Part shown: positions 1 through 8,403 of the stretch, piece by piece
Layout: each line of letters opens with the position of its first letter
Numbering within the stretch: the first letter of the stretch is position 1
NCBI GenBank assembly: GCA_958431225.1
Contig: OY288107.1
Span: forward strand, 693,953 to 757,952
Length of the DNA stretch: 64,000 nt
Direction: 5' to 3'
From: an uncultured Alphaproteobacteria bacterium
GTDB lineage: Bacteria > Pseudomonadota > Alphaproteobacteria > Puniceispirillales > UBA1172
Notes under the pieces: generated by a model
The model's input: the letters and a program-made list of their open reading frames with translations, nothing else
Told to the model about the DNA's origin: nothing
The model's database searches: none
Translations under genes and position numbers: made by a program

Positions 1-411
1 GGTAAAAACACCTTCAGGAAGATCGGCTTCAATGACCTCGAGTTGTTCGCTATTACGCACCACCAAATCGGTGGATTTGAAATAGCGCGAGCCAATCGGC
101 AAGCGTGCGACAATCGGCGACATCGCCTCATGCACTTTTGCCACTTGGCATAACTCATTGGCGGCGGTCGGGAAATACGCCCGCGCCAGCCCCCACGAGA
201 AATAAAACCACACCAAAAGAATCGTCGTCAGCCCGCACACCGCCCAATACCAACCGCCACTAGTGCGTTCAGGGTCGCCAAAAACTTGTTCCTTATCACG
301 CAAACGCGAGGTGCGCATGCCGTAATAGACTGACCACAAAAACACCGCCGCCAGCACCAAAATAAGCACTGCCGCGATATCCGCCCGATGATACGAAATC
401 CACTCAAGCAC
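1..411 (-). CDS. tauC: Taurine ABC transporter permease TauC, N-terminal part (cut by window edge)
   Basis: This is the inner-membrane permease that would pair with TauB and TauA to import taurine. The reading frame begins with GTG at 411-409, overlaps the end of tauB by 8 bases, and runs off the left edge after 137 codons. An AGAGGAG-type ribosome site lies inside the end of tauB, about ten bases upstream, which supports this start. Two hydrophobic stretches are visible, roughly residues 13-32 and 54-80, before a soluble segment. The visible part looks like an N-terminal extension ahead of the usual BPD_transp_1 domain, which would lie outside the window. The assignment rests mainly on the tauA-tauB context, because the conserved permease loop is not visible. 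Confidence 0.72.
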   Translation of the reverse strand, partial: MLEWISYHRADIAAVLILVLAAVFLWSVYYGMRTSRLRDKEQVFGDPERTSGGWYWAVCGLTTILLVWFYFSWGLARAYFPTAANELCQVAKVHEAMSPIVARLPIGSRYFKSTDLVVRNSEQLEVIEADLPEGVFT

Positions 412-1204
412 CGCCCATAATCTCCTCTTCCATGTTCCAGATCATCGTCAAAATTTCCTCGCGCACTTTAGCGAAAGCCGCTTTTTGTTTGATATCGCGC
501 AGGGATTGTTTCAAGCCTTGCGATGCGAATTTGAGCTTATATTCTTTATGAATGCGCCCGGGGCGGGGTGCCATGACAAATAGCCGTTGCCCCAACAGCA
601 ACGCTTCTTCCACGGAATGCGTGATAATAATAATGGTCTTGCCGGTTTCCACCCACAATTCCAAAATCAGCGATTGCATTTTCTCACGCGTCAGCGCATC
701 CAACGCCCCCAAAGGTTCATCCATCAAAATCACATCAGGGTCATTGACCAAACAGCGCGCCAGTGCCACCCGTTGTTGCATCCCCCCGGATAGCTGATAG
801 GTAGGCGTGTCGCCAAACCCCGCCAGCCCGACAATATCCAACCATTTATCCACCAATTTCTTACGCTCAGAGGCAGGCACGGATTTCATGCGCAAGCCGA
901 AATCAACATTTTTGCTCACGGTCAGCCATTCAAAAAGCGCACCTTGTTGGAACACCATCCCCCGTTCCACCCCGGGCCCTTCAATCGTATGGTCGCCAAG
1001 CGTCAAATCGCCAGCAGTCGGGTTCAAAAACCCGGCAATCATATTCAAAAGCGTGGTCTTGCCGCAACCCGAAGGCCCCAACACCGACAACAACTCGCCT
1101 TTTTTCAAAGTAAAATTGATATCCTTCAACGCTTCCACCACCGCACCATCGGTGGGGGCGGTGAAAGTCATGGACAGGTTTTTGCAAACTAAATCAGCCA
1201 TCAT
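404..1204 (-). CDS. tauB: Taurine ABC transporter ATP-binding protein TauB
   Basis: This 266-residue protein is a cytoplasmic ABC ATPase that would energise taurine uptake. The Walker A motif GPSGCGKTT is at residues 43-51, the signature LSGGMQQR lies in the middle, and the Walker B VILMDEP follows with the H-loop (ITHSVEEA). The length and motif spelling fit the nitrate/sulfonate/taurine (SsuB/TauB) subfamily. Two adjacent ATG codons (1204 and 1201) are possible starts, and neither has a strong ribosome site. It lies between tauA and tauC on the same strand, separated from tauA by an intrinsic terminator hairpin, so it is probably made at a lower level than TauA. The sulfonate substrate is inferred from TauA and the adjacent taurine degradation genes. 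Confidence 0.93.
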   Translation of the reverse strand: MMADLVCKNLSMTFTAPTDGAVVEALKDINFTLKKGELLSVLGPSGCGKTTLLNMIAGFLNPTAGDLTLGDHTIEGPGVERGMVFQQGALFEWLTVSKNVDFGLRMKSVPASERKKLVDKWLDIVGLAGFGDTPTYQLSGGMQQRVALARCLVNDPDVILMDEPLGALDALTREKMQSLILELWVETGKTIIIITHSVEEALLLGQRLFVMAPRPGRIHKEYKLKFASQGLKQSLRDIKQKAAFAKVREEILTMIWNMEEEIMGGA

Positions 1205-1212
1205 ACAGTCCT

Positions 1213-1243
1213 AAAAAAACAGAGCCTCATTTGAGGCTCTGTT
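1213..1243 (-). terminator. Intercistronic terminator between tauA and tauB
   Basis: A perfect 12-base-pair inverted repeat (1218-1229 against 1232-1243) with a two-base loop starts 13 bases after the tauA stop. In the tau transcription direction it is followed by seven T residues. This is a textbook Rho-independent terminator shape, yet it lies between genes whose products act together. Partial read-through would give more binding protein than ATPase and permease. Confidence 0.85.
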
Positions 1244-1256
1244 AGAATTAGGGTAC

Positions 1257-2237
1257 TTATTTGAGGAATGACCCATCAATGACGGCATCAAAGCTTCCGG
1301 CATAATTGCTAGAATTGCTATCCTCAAAAACCGCACCGAGGATTTCGGCAAGTTTCTCGGCTTCGCCGCCTTTGACAAAATAGGTGCTGAGTTGCTCCTC
1401 AGCCGTTGGGAAGGAAAATGTCGCCATTTGATCTTTGGCGATTTGGACATCAATCCCAGCATCCTGTGCGACTTTGCGGAACTGCTCGTCGGTGCCACGC
1501 CAATTTTTATTGGCTTCATCGGTGACTTTAAGGAAGGCGCGCACAAGTTCAGGGTGTTCGGTAGCAAATTTTTCCGTCACCGAAATCACATCAAATGAGC
1601 CGATATCCGCTTTCATTTTTTGTTCTGCGGTCATAATTTGCGTGCCGACTTCACCGGCTTTAGCTGCCGAATCCGCCCCATAAAGGCAGACCATATCCAC
1701 CGATTTATCCGCCAAAGACACCGCACCATCGGCAGGGTCTTGATCAACCAGCGTCATGGTGGAAACATCCACATCAAGCGCCGTCATCTGCGCACGGAAC
1801 GCATAATCCGCCATAGTGTTGAACGGCACAGCAACGGTTTTGCCTTCAAGTTCGGAGGCATTTGCCGAAGTAATGCCTAGATCGTTACGGACAAAGCAAT
1901 CATTGGCTTCATAAACCACGGCAACCCCGACCATTCTAATCGGTTTGCCTTGGCGGATGGCATTAACGAACGGCGCCGCCCCTTGCGAATAGGCGATATC
2001 AATATCCCCGGCGACTTGGGCTTCTGCCATATCCACCCCACTGCCAAAATTGGTCCAATTGACTTTCACCCCAAGGGCTTCGTCATAGATTTTATCCACT
2101 TTGGCAATTTGGTTCGGCGTTGGCCATTCCAAAAAGAACGCCACATTGACTTCATCAATCGCTTGGGCGGTTTGCGCCACGCCAAGAACGGCAACACCAG
2201 CAACAGTGCTGGCAAGAAATTTACGGAATTTGGTCAT
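1257..2237 (-). CDS. tauA: Taurine-binding periplasmic protein TauA
   Basis: This 326-residue protein is the periplasmic solute receptor for taurine uptake. Residues 1-26 form a signal peptide ending AQTAQA, giving a mature start at IDEV. The mature protein shows the TauA/SsuA pattern: NVAFFLEWPTPNQ near the start, then GSGVDMAEAQVAGDIDIAY and a GKPIRMVGVAVVYE segment. A ribosome site (AGGGAGAA) sits just upstream of the ATG. It is first in the minus-strand tau operon and diverges from the taurine aminotransferase, so a shared control region of about 190 bases serves both. The family is certain; taurine as substrate is well supported by the neighbours. Confidence 0.93.
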   Translation of the reverse strand: MTKFRKFLASTVAGVAVLGVAQTAQAIDEVNVAFFLEWPTPNQIAKVDKIYDEALGVKVNWTNFGSGVDMAEAQVAGDIDIAYSQGAAPFVNAIRQGKPIRMVGVAVVYEANDCFVRNDLGITSANASELEGKTVAVPFNTMADYAFRAQMTALDVDVSTMTLVDQDPADGAVSLADKSVDMVCLYGADSAAKAGEVGTQIMTAEQKMKADIGSFDVISVTEKFATEHPELVRAFLKVTDEANKNWRGTDEQFRKVAQDAGIDVQIAKDQMATFSFPTAEEQLSTYFVKGGEAEKLAEILGAVFEDSNSSNYAGSFDAVIDGSFLK

Positions 2238-2250
2238 AGTATTCTCCCTA

Positions 2251-2281
2251 GTGTTTCATGAGTATCTCATGAGTGTTTCAT
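2251..2281. promoter_or_regulatory. Repeat-containing candidate operator upstream of tauA
   Basis: The block holds two direct copies of GTGTTTCAT (2251-2259 and 2273-2281) whose starts are 22 bases apart, close to two helical turns. Between them is a pair of TCATGAG-type half sites. It lies just upstream of the tauA ribosome site and near the promoter of the divergent aminotransferase gene. Such spacing is typical of a dimeric regulator site. No regulator gene is visible nearby, so the protein that would bind is unknown. Confidence 0.45.
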
Positions 2282-2351
2282 TCCAAAATAGTTCTTACGG
2301 GTAATAGATGGCACAAAAAATTACCCTCTGGCAAGTAAAAATTTATTTTCT

Positions 2352-2380
2352 TTGGATATTGGCGCAAATTTAGGTAAATA
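2352..2380 (+). promoter_or_regulatory. Sigma-70-type promoter for the tpa-pta-soeABC operon
   Basis: A TTGGAT hexamer (2352-2357) and a TAAATA hexamer (2375-2380) are separated by 17 bases. Transcription would begin near 2387, downstream of the two upstream in-frame ATG codons at 2380 and 2386. This supports the later start at 2431 for the aminotransferase. Confidence 0.55.
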
Positions 2381-2430
2381 TGGTCATGAAGTTTTGGCAT
2401 GGTTATTTTTATTTAGAGGAGACTGATTCT

Positions 2431-3810
2431 ATGGACAGCAAATGGTATGGCAATGACATCGCACAGATCGTAGATATGGATAGGGCGCATATTTGGCACC
2501 ACCTCATCCAGCATAAGCCTTTTGAGACGGGCGCCCCCCGCATCATCGTTGAAGGCAAAGGCATGCGTGTCTGGGACCAAAAAGGCACAGAGTTTTTGGA
2601 CGCGGTTTCGGGCGGGGTTTGGACGGTCAATGTTGGCTATGGGCGGGAGAGCATCGCCAATGCCGTGCGCGACCAACTCATCAAACTAAATTATTTCGCT
2701 GGCACGGCAGGTTCCGTCCCCGGCGCCATATTTTCCGAACAATTACTGGAAAAAATGGAGGGGCTATCGCGCGTCTATTATTGCAATTCGGGCTCCGAAG
2801 CCAATGAAAAAGCCTTCAAAATGGTGCGCCAGATCGCCCATAAACGCTATGGGGGCAAAAAACACAAAATCCTTTACCGCGAGCGCGATTATCACGGCAC
2901 CACCATTGCGTGCCTATCCGCCGGCGGGCATGATGAGCGCAACGCCCAATATGGTCCCTTCACCCCGGGCTTTGTGCGCGTGCCGCATTGTTTAGAATAT
3001 CGCGCGCAATGGGATGGCGCAGATTACGGGGTAAAGGCAGCCGACGCCATTGAAGAGGTGATTCTAAATGAAGGCGCCGACACCATAGGCGCAATCTGCC
3101 TTGAACCCATCACCGCCGGGGGCGGGGCGATTACCCCGCCCGAGGGCTATTGGGAGCGCGTCCAAGACATCTGCAAAAAATACGACATTCTTTTACATAT
3201 TGATGAGGTCGTCTGCGGGTTAGGGCGCACCGGCGCGTGGTTCGGCTATCAGCAATACGGCATCAAGCCCGATTTGGTCACCATGGCAAAAGGCGTGGCA
3301 TCGGGCTATGCGGCGATTGCCTGCCTCGTGACCACCGAGGCGGTGTTTGACCTATTCAAAGACGATGCCGATGACCCGCTAAATTATTTCCGCGATATTT
3401 CCACCTTTGGCGGTTGCACGGCAGGGCCGGCGGCGGCGATTGAAAATATGCGGATTATTGAGGATGAAAATCTGCTAGAAAACACGCAAAACATGGGCGG
3501 TTATTTGCTGGAAAAATTGAACGAACTCAAAGGCAAACACCAAGCTGTCGGCGATGTGCGGGGCAAGGGGCTATTTGCTGGTGTCGAATTGGTCAGCGAC
3601 CGCAAAACGCGCGAACCCGCCCCGGAAAACATGGTGCAAGCGGTGGTAGCCGAGTGTGCCAAACAAGGCGTCATTATCGGTGCCAGCAATCGCTCGCTCC
3701 CGGGCTTCAACAACACCTTATGTTTTAGCCCCGCCCTCATCGCCACCAAAGACGATATCAACCAAATTGTCGAAGCGGTGGATGGTGCTTTAACGCGGGT
3801 TTTTGGCTAA
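2431..3810 (+). CDS. tpa: Taurine:pyruvate aminotransferase
   Basis: This class III PLP aminotransferase (459 residues) would transfer the amino group of taurine to pyruvate, giving sulfoacetaldehyde and alanine in the cytoplasm. Class III landmarks are present: the phosphate-binding SGSEAN near residue 120, the PLP aspartate in HIDEV (Asp258) and the Schiff-base lysine in TMAKGVASGY (Lys287). I chose ATG 2431 because an AGAGGAG ribosome site ends ten bases upstream and the promoter's predicted transcription start lies beyond the earlier ATGs. It is divergent from tauABC and followed after 9 bases by pta. The family is certain. Taurine specificity is inferred from sequence resemblance to Tpa and from the tau and soe neighbours; a beta-alanine or omega-amino-acid aminotransferase is the alternative. 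Confidence 0.9.
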   Translation: MDSKWYGNDIAQIVDMDRAHIWHHLIQHKPFETGAPRIIVEGKGMRVWDQKGTEFLDAVSGGVWTVNVGYGRESIANAVRDQLIKLNYFAGTAGSVPGAIFSEQLLEKMEGLSRVYYCNSGSEANEKAFKMVRQIAHKRYGGKKHKILYRERDYHGTTIACLSAGGHDERNAQYGPFTPGFVRVPHCLEYRAQWDGADYGVKAADAIEEVILNEGADTIGAICLEPITAGGGAITPPEGYWERVQDICKKYDILLHIDEVVCGLGRTGAWFGYQQYGIKPDLVTMAKGVASGYAAIACLVTTEAVFDLFKDDADDPLNYFRDISTFGGCTAGPAAAIENMRIIEDENLLENTQNMGGYLLEKLNELKGKHQAVGDVRGKGLFAGVELVSDRKTREPAPENMVQAVVAECAKQGVIIGASNRSLPGFNNTLCFSPALIATKDDINQIVEAVDGALTRVFG

Positions 3811-3819
3811 ACAACCAAC

Positions 3820-4773
3820 ATGTCTGAACCCACACCATTTTTGAGCCAGCAAGCACCAAAATGCCCGGCGTGGTTGCTAGAATCCGCCGCCACCGCCGCG
3901 CCTTTCGTTATGGGCGTGGTGGGGGCGAATTCTTTGGTAGCCATGGAAACCGCCCGCGATGCCCATAAGGCAGGGCTAGCCACCCCGCATCTCATCGGTG
4001 ACGAAAAAGTGATTCGCAACCTCGCCGCAGAATTAGATTGGGACATCGCAAACATAGCCATCACCCACGCCACCGGCGAAGACAGCATCGTCACCACCGC
4101 CACGGAATTGGTCAAGGACGGCACAATTCAAGCCCTCATAAAAGGACATGTGCATACCGACCGCTTCATGGCCGGCATCATCAAACGCAGTAGCGGCATT
4201 CGCGGCGATAAGCGCCTAGTGCATATTTTCGCGCTATTTCCGCCCGCCAATGCTGATAAAGATGGTGGCAAACCGCTTCTGCTCACGGATGGTGCGGTCA
4301 ATGTCGCCCCAGATTTCACCACCCGCCAAGTGATGTTGTGCGAAATGGTGCGGGTAGCACAGATTCTAGGACGCCCCCGCCCACGTATCGCCATCATCTC
4401 CGCCACCGAAACCCCCATCACTTCCGTGCCTGATTCGCTCGCCGCCGCAGAACTAGCCGCATGGGGCAGAACCCACCTCCCCCAAGCCGATATATCAGGC
4501 CCCCTATCCCTTGACCTAGCCCTAAGCCCAGATGCTGTCGCCATTAAAGGCATTAAAGACGATGCGGTAGCCGGCTTTAGCGATGGTCTCATCATGCCCG
4601 ATTTAACATCAGGCAATGTACTATTCAAAGCGTTGGTATGGTTCAAAGGCGCGTGTGCAGCAGGCGTGGTGATTGGCGGAAGCGTGCCGATTATGCTAAC
4701 CAGCCGTGCCGATTCCCCCGCCGCCCGCCTAGCATCGGTGGCGCTAGGGGCGAAATTATATTGCGGAGATTGA
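3820..4773 (+). CDS. pta: Phosphate acetyltransferase (PTA/PTB family)
   Basis: This 317-residue protein belongs to the phosphate acetyl/butyryltransferase family and has the single-domain length usual for short bacterial Pta. It would convert the acetyl phosphate made by sulfoacetaldehyde acetyltransferase into acetyl-CoA. Supporting stretches include GVVGANSLVAMETAR near the N-terminus, the ALIKGHVHTD segment and the C-terminal ANVLFKALVWF-like region (seen here as GNVLFKALVWF). It lies 9 bases after tpa and 3 bases before soeA, so it is translated from the taurine operon. The usual partner gene xsc is not in this window. A general phosphotransbutyrylase role is less likely given the neighbours. 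Confidence 0.88.
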   Translation: MSEPTPFLSQQAPKCPAWLLESAATAAPFVMGVVGANSLVAMETARDAHKAGLATPHLIGDEKVIRNLAAELDWDIANIAITHATGEDSIVTTATELVKDGTIQALIKGHVHTDRFMAGIIKRSSGIRGDKRLVHIFALFPPANADKDGGKPLLLTDGAVNVAPDFTTRQVMLCEMVRVAQILGRPRPRIAIISATETPITSVPDSLAAAELAAWGRTHLPQADISGPLSLDLALSPDAVAIKGIKDDAVAGFSDGLIMPDLTSGNVLFKALVWFKGACAAGVVIGGSVPIMLTSRADSPAARLASVALGAKLYCGD

Positions 4774-4776
4774 CGC

Positions 4777-7647
4777 ATGTGCGCTGATAAAAATCTAAAT
4801 CTATCGCCGCCAACATCTGACCGCGTTGCCAAGACCACCTGTTATATGTGCGCGTGTCGGTGCGGCATAAATGTGCATCTTATGGGCGAGGACATCCGCT
4901 ATATTGAAGGCAACCGCGACCACCCGGTCAATCAAGGCGTGTTATGCGCCAAAGGTTCGGCCGGCATTATGCAACACCTTTCGCCGGCAAGATTAAACAC
5001 CCCCCTCAAACGCATCGGCAAACGGGGCGCAGGCAAATTCGCGCCAATTTCATGGGATGAAGCCCTAGACCTAGCCACATCATGGCTCAAACCCATCCGC
5101 GAGACTGACCCGCGCAAATTGGCATTCTTCACCGGACGCGACCAAAGCCAAGCCCTAACTGGCTGGTGGGCGGGACAATTCGGCACGCCCAATTTCGCGG
5201 CACATGGGGGCTTTTGTTCGGTCAATATGGCGGCGGCAGGCATTTACACGCTAGGCGGGGCGTTCTGGGAATTCGGCGCCCCCGATTGGGAGCGCACCGA
5301 ACTTTTTTTGCTTTTCGGTGTCGCCGAAGACCATGATTCAAACCCCATCAAAATCGGGCTAGGCAAATTAAAAGCGCGTGGCATCCGCACCATTTCCATC
5401 AACCCGATTCAGACAGGCTATTCGGCAGTGGCGGATGATTGGTTAGGCATCACCCCGGGGACAGACGGCTTGCTGATTCTATCGCTCATTCACGTGCTCA
5501 TGAAAACCGGAAACATTGATATAGATTATCTCTGCCGTTACACCAACGCCCCGTGGCTAGTGATTCGCCACCCCAACGGCGCAGATGATGGGCTATTCTG
5601 GCGCGATGCGGACGGCAACCCACAAATCATCAACCGCGAAAACGGCGCACCCGTGCCAGCGAATCAGCCAAACATCCAGCCCGACCTCAAAGGCGAAATC
5701 CCCCTAAATTCGGGCGATTCGGGGGGTGTAGCCGTGCCGGCTTTCATGCTCATGGCAGAAGCATGGCTCAACGAGCAATACGCCCCGGAATCTACCGAAG
5801 CCAAAACCGGCATCAAAGCCGCGCGCGTCTATGCCCTAGCCGCCGAAATCGCCGACGCCGCGTTCAAACGCGAAATCACCATCAACCAGCCATGGACCGA
5901 TTGGAAGGGCGAGCAACACGCAAAAATGATCGGACGCCCGGTTTCCATGCACGCCATGCGCGGCATCTCCGCCCATTCCAACGGTTTTCAAACCTGCCGC
6001 GCCTTACATATTTTGCAGATTCTCATCGGCAGTGTCGAATCCCCCGGAGGCTTCCGCTTCAAACCCCCCTACCCCAAACCCGCCGAAGCCCATCCCCGCC
6101 CGGCAGGAAAATCCACCCAACCCAATACTCCCCTCCCGGGCGCGCCTCTAGGCTACCCCCTCTCCCCCGATGATTTATTGGTGGATGATAAGGGACAGCC
6201 CCTCCGCATAGACAAAGCCTTCTCATGGGACGCGCCTTTATCGGCACATGGCTTGATGCACATGGTCATCTCCAACGCCTTTGCCGGCGACCCCTATAAT
6301 ATAGACGTGCTGTTTATGTATATGGCGAATATGGCGTGGAATTCCTCCATGAACACACGCGCCGTGATAGATATGCTCACCGCCACCGACCCCGAAAGCG
6401 GCGAATACCGCATCCCCAAAATCATTTATTCGGATGCCTATGCATCCGAGATGGTCGCCTATGCCGATTTGATTCTGCCGGACACGACATATTTAGAACG
6501 CCATGATTGTATCTCGCTCCTAGACCGCCCGATTTGCGAAGCCGATGCCGTAGCCGATGCCATCCGTTGGCCAGTGCTACCCCCAAAACGCGACGTGCGC
6601 GGCTTTCAAAGCGTGTTGCTAGATTTAGGGGCGCGGTTGGGCTTGCCGGGGATGGTGGATGACAAAACCGACCCCCTCTATAAAGACTACGCCGACTATA
6701 TCATAAACCACCAAAGAAAAACCGGCATCGGCCCCCTAGCCGGCTTCCGCGGCCAAGACGGCAAAGCCCAAGGGCGCGGCGCCCCCAACCCCAATCAGCT
6801 TGATGCCTATATTGAAAATGGCGGATTTTGGTCAAAAGAGATTCCCGAAAACGCCCGCTTCTTCAAAATGGCGAATCAACATTACCAAACTTTCGCCGTA
6901 GAGATGGGATTCTATGACGCCCCGCAACCCTACACATTCCAAATCTATTCGGAGATATTACAAAAATTCCGCCTAGCCGCCCAAGGACATGGCACCATGC
7001 AGCCCCCCGAACATTTACGCCCCCGCATCAACACCCATTTCACCCCCCTCCCTGAATGGTATGCCCCCTTTGAAGGTGCGGCAGTGGATGCAGAAACCTA
7101 CCCCATCCACGCCCTCACCCAACGCCCCATGGCCATGTATCATTCGTGGGGTGCGCAAAACCCATGGCTTCGGCAAATCCACAGCCACAACCCGCTTTTC
7201 ATCCCCCCCGCCCTAGCCGCGGATCTAGGCGTAAAAGACGGCGATTGGGTCTGGCTAGAATCGCATCACAGCAAAATCAAAGCCCCCATAGCAATAATGG
7301 CAGGCATCAATCCCCACACCATCTGGACATGGAACGCCATCGGCAAAAGGCGCGGCGCATGGCAATTAGACCCCAACGCCCCCGAAGCCAAAAAAGGGTT
7401 TTTGTTGAATCACCTCATCCACGAACTTCTGCCTATGAAGGGCGATGGCTTACGCTGGGCCAATTCCGACCCCATCACCGGACAAGCCGCATGGTTTGAC
7501 CTCAAGGTAAGCATCACCAAAGCCGCCGCCAACGAACCCAAAGAAGTCGCCCCAAATTTCCCGATTCTCAACGCCCCGCCAAATTTAGAAACCCCCAAAA
7601 AAATGCTCCGTTACGGCATCAACATTTTAAAAGGAACGCGCCGATGA
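4777..7647 (+). CDS. soeA: Sulfite dehydrogenase (quinone) molybdopterin subunit SoeA
   Basis: This 956-residue protein belongs to the DMSO reductase family of molybdopterin enzymes. The N-terminal iron-sulfur motif is exact: Cys22-x2-Cys25-x3-Cys29-x27-Cys57. A cysteine in the GGFCSVN segment could be the molybdenum ligand, but this needs structural alignment. No twin-arginine signal is present, which fits a cytoplasmic SoeABC enzyme rather than a periplasmic reductase. It is followed by an overlapping four-cluster ferredoxin (soeB) and an NrfD/DmsC-type anchor (soeC). In the taurine operon its likely role is to oxidise the sulfite released from sulfoacetaldehyde to sulfate and pass electrons to quinone. 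A polysulfide- or thiosulfate-reductase role is the alternative by family, but context disfavours it. Confidence 0.88.
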   Translation: MCADKNLNLSPPTSDRVAKTTCYMCACRCGINVHLMGEDIRYIEGNRDHPVNQGVLCAKGSAGIMQHLSPARLNTPLKRIGKRGAGKFAPISWDEALDLATSWLKPIRETDPRKLAFFTGRDQSQALTGWWAGQFGTPNFAAHGGFCSVNMAAAGIYTLGGAFWEFGAPDWERTELFLLFGVAEDHDSNPIKIGLGKLKARGIRTISINPIQTGYSAVADDWLGITPGTDGLLILSLIHVLMKTGNIDIDYLCRYTNAPWLVIRHPNGADDGLFWRDADGNPQIINRENGAPVPANQPNIQPDLKGEIPLNSGDSGGVAVPAFMLMAEAWLNEQYAPESTEAKTGIKAARVYALAAEIADAAFKREITINQPWTDWKGEQHAKMIGRPVSMHAMRGISAHSNGFQTCRALHILQILIGSVESPGGFRFKPPYPKPAEAHPRPAGKSTQPNTPLPGAPLGYPLSPDDLLVDDKGQPLRIDKAFSWDAPLSAHGLMHMVISNAFAGDPYNIDVLFMYMANMAWNSSMNTRAVIDMLTATDPESGEYRIPKIIYSDAYASEMVAYADLILPDTTYLERHDCISLLDRPICEADAVADAIRWPVLPPKRDVRGFQSVLLDLGARLGLPGMVDDKTDPLYKDYADYIINHQRKTGIGPLAGFRGQDGKAQGRGAPNPNQLDAYIENGGFWSKEIPENARFFKMANQHYQTFAVEMGFYDAPQPYTFQIYSEILQKFRLAAQGHGTMQPPEHLRPRINTHFTPLPEWYAPFEGAAVDAETYPIHALTQRPMAMYHSWGAQNPWLRQIHSHNPLFIPPALAADLGVKDGDWVWLESHHSKIKAPIAIMAGINPHTIWTWNAIGKRRGAWQLDPNAPEAKKGFLLNHLIHELLPMKGDGLRWANSDPITGQAAWFDLKVSITKAAANEPKEVAPNFPILNAPPNLETPKKMLRYGINILKGTRR

Positions 7648-8402
7648 CCAGCCTCCCCCCCCCATCAAAAGTCAAATTAGGACTCGTCATTGATTTAGAT
7701 ACCTGCGTAGGCTGTCAAGCTTGCGTGGTAAATTGCAAGGAATGGAACAGCCCCGGCTACGGCGCGCCTTTAGCCGATAGCGACCCTTACGGCACCAAAC
7801 CCAGCGGCGCATGGCTCAACCGCGTCCATAGTTTTGAAGCCACCGACCACGACAACACCTCGCGCGTCGTCCATTTCCCCAAATCGTGCCTCCATTGCGA
7901 AGACGCGCCGTGCGTCACAGTGTGTCCGACCGGTGCCTCATATAAACGCGGCGAAGACGGCATCGTTTTGGTCAATGAAGATGCGTGTATCGGTTGCGGG
8001 CTATGTGCGTGGGCGTGTCCGTATGGGGCGCGCGAGATGGACCCGGTCGAAGGCGTGATGAAAAAATGCACCCTTTGCGTAGACCGCATCTATAACAGCC
8101 ACCTAGCAGAAGAAGACCGCATCCCGGCATGCGTCCGCACCTGCCCCACCAGCGCAAGGCATTTCGGCGATTTAGGCGACCCCAATTCCGCCGTCAGCCA
8201 GCTAGTAAAGGCGCGCGGCGGCTTTGACCTCATGCCCGAACAAGCTACCAAACCCGTCAATAAATACCTCCCCCCCCGCGACCGCCCCCATATTGACGCC
8301 GACAAAAGCGACGCCGTGGATTTACTGCAAATGGCAAAATCGGCAACGCCAAATGGATTCTGGAAATGGCTAGACAGCATGCTAGACCGCTTAGGAGAAT
8401 AA
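7644..8402 (+). CDS. soeB: Sulfite dehydrogenase iron-sulfur subunit SoeB
   Basis: This 252-residue electron-transfer subunit carries four cysteine clusters typical of DmsB/PhsB/SoeB ferredoxins: CVGCQACVVNC near residue 20, CLHCEDAPCVTVCP, CIGCGLCAWACP, and CTLC paired with CVRTCP. It would carry electrons from the molybdenum centre of SoeA to the membrane anchor. Its ATG overlaps the soeA stop by four bases. Codons 4-7 contain an uninterrupted run of nine C residues (7655-7663), an unusual slippage-prone tract near the start of an essential electron carrier. No signal peptide is present. Confidence 0.9.
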   Translation: MTSLPPPSKVKLGLVIDLDTCVGCQACVVNCKEWNSPGYGAPLADSDPYGTKPSGAWLNRVHSFEATDHDNTSRVVHFPKSCLHCEDAPCVTVCPTGASYKRGEDGIVLVNEDACIGCGLCAWACPYGAREMDPVEGVMKKCTLCVDRIYNSHLAEEDRIPACVRTCPTSARHFGDLGDPNSAVSQLVKARGGFDLMPEQATKPVNKYLPPRDRPHIDADKSDAVDLLQMAKSATPNGFWKWLDSMLDRLGE

Positions 8403-8403
8403 A

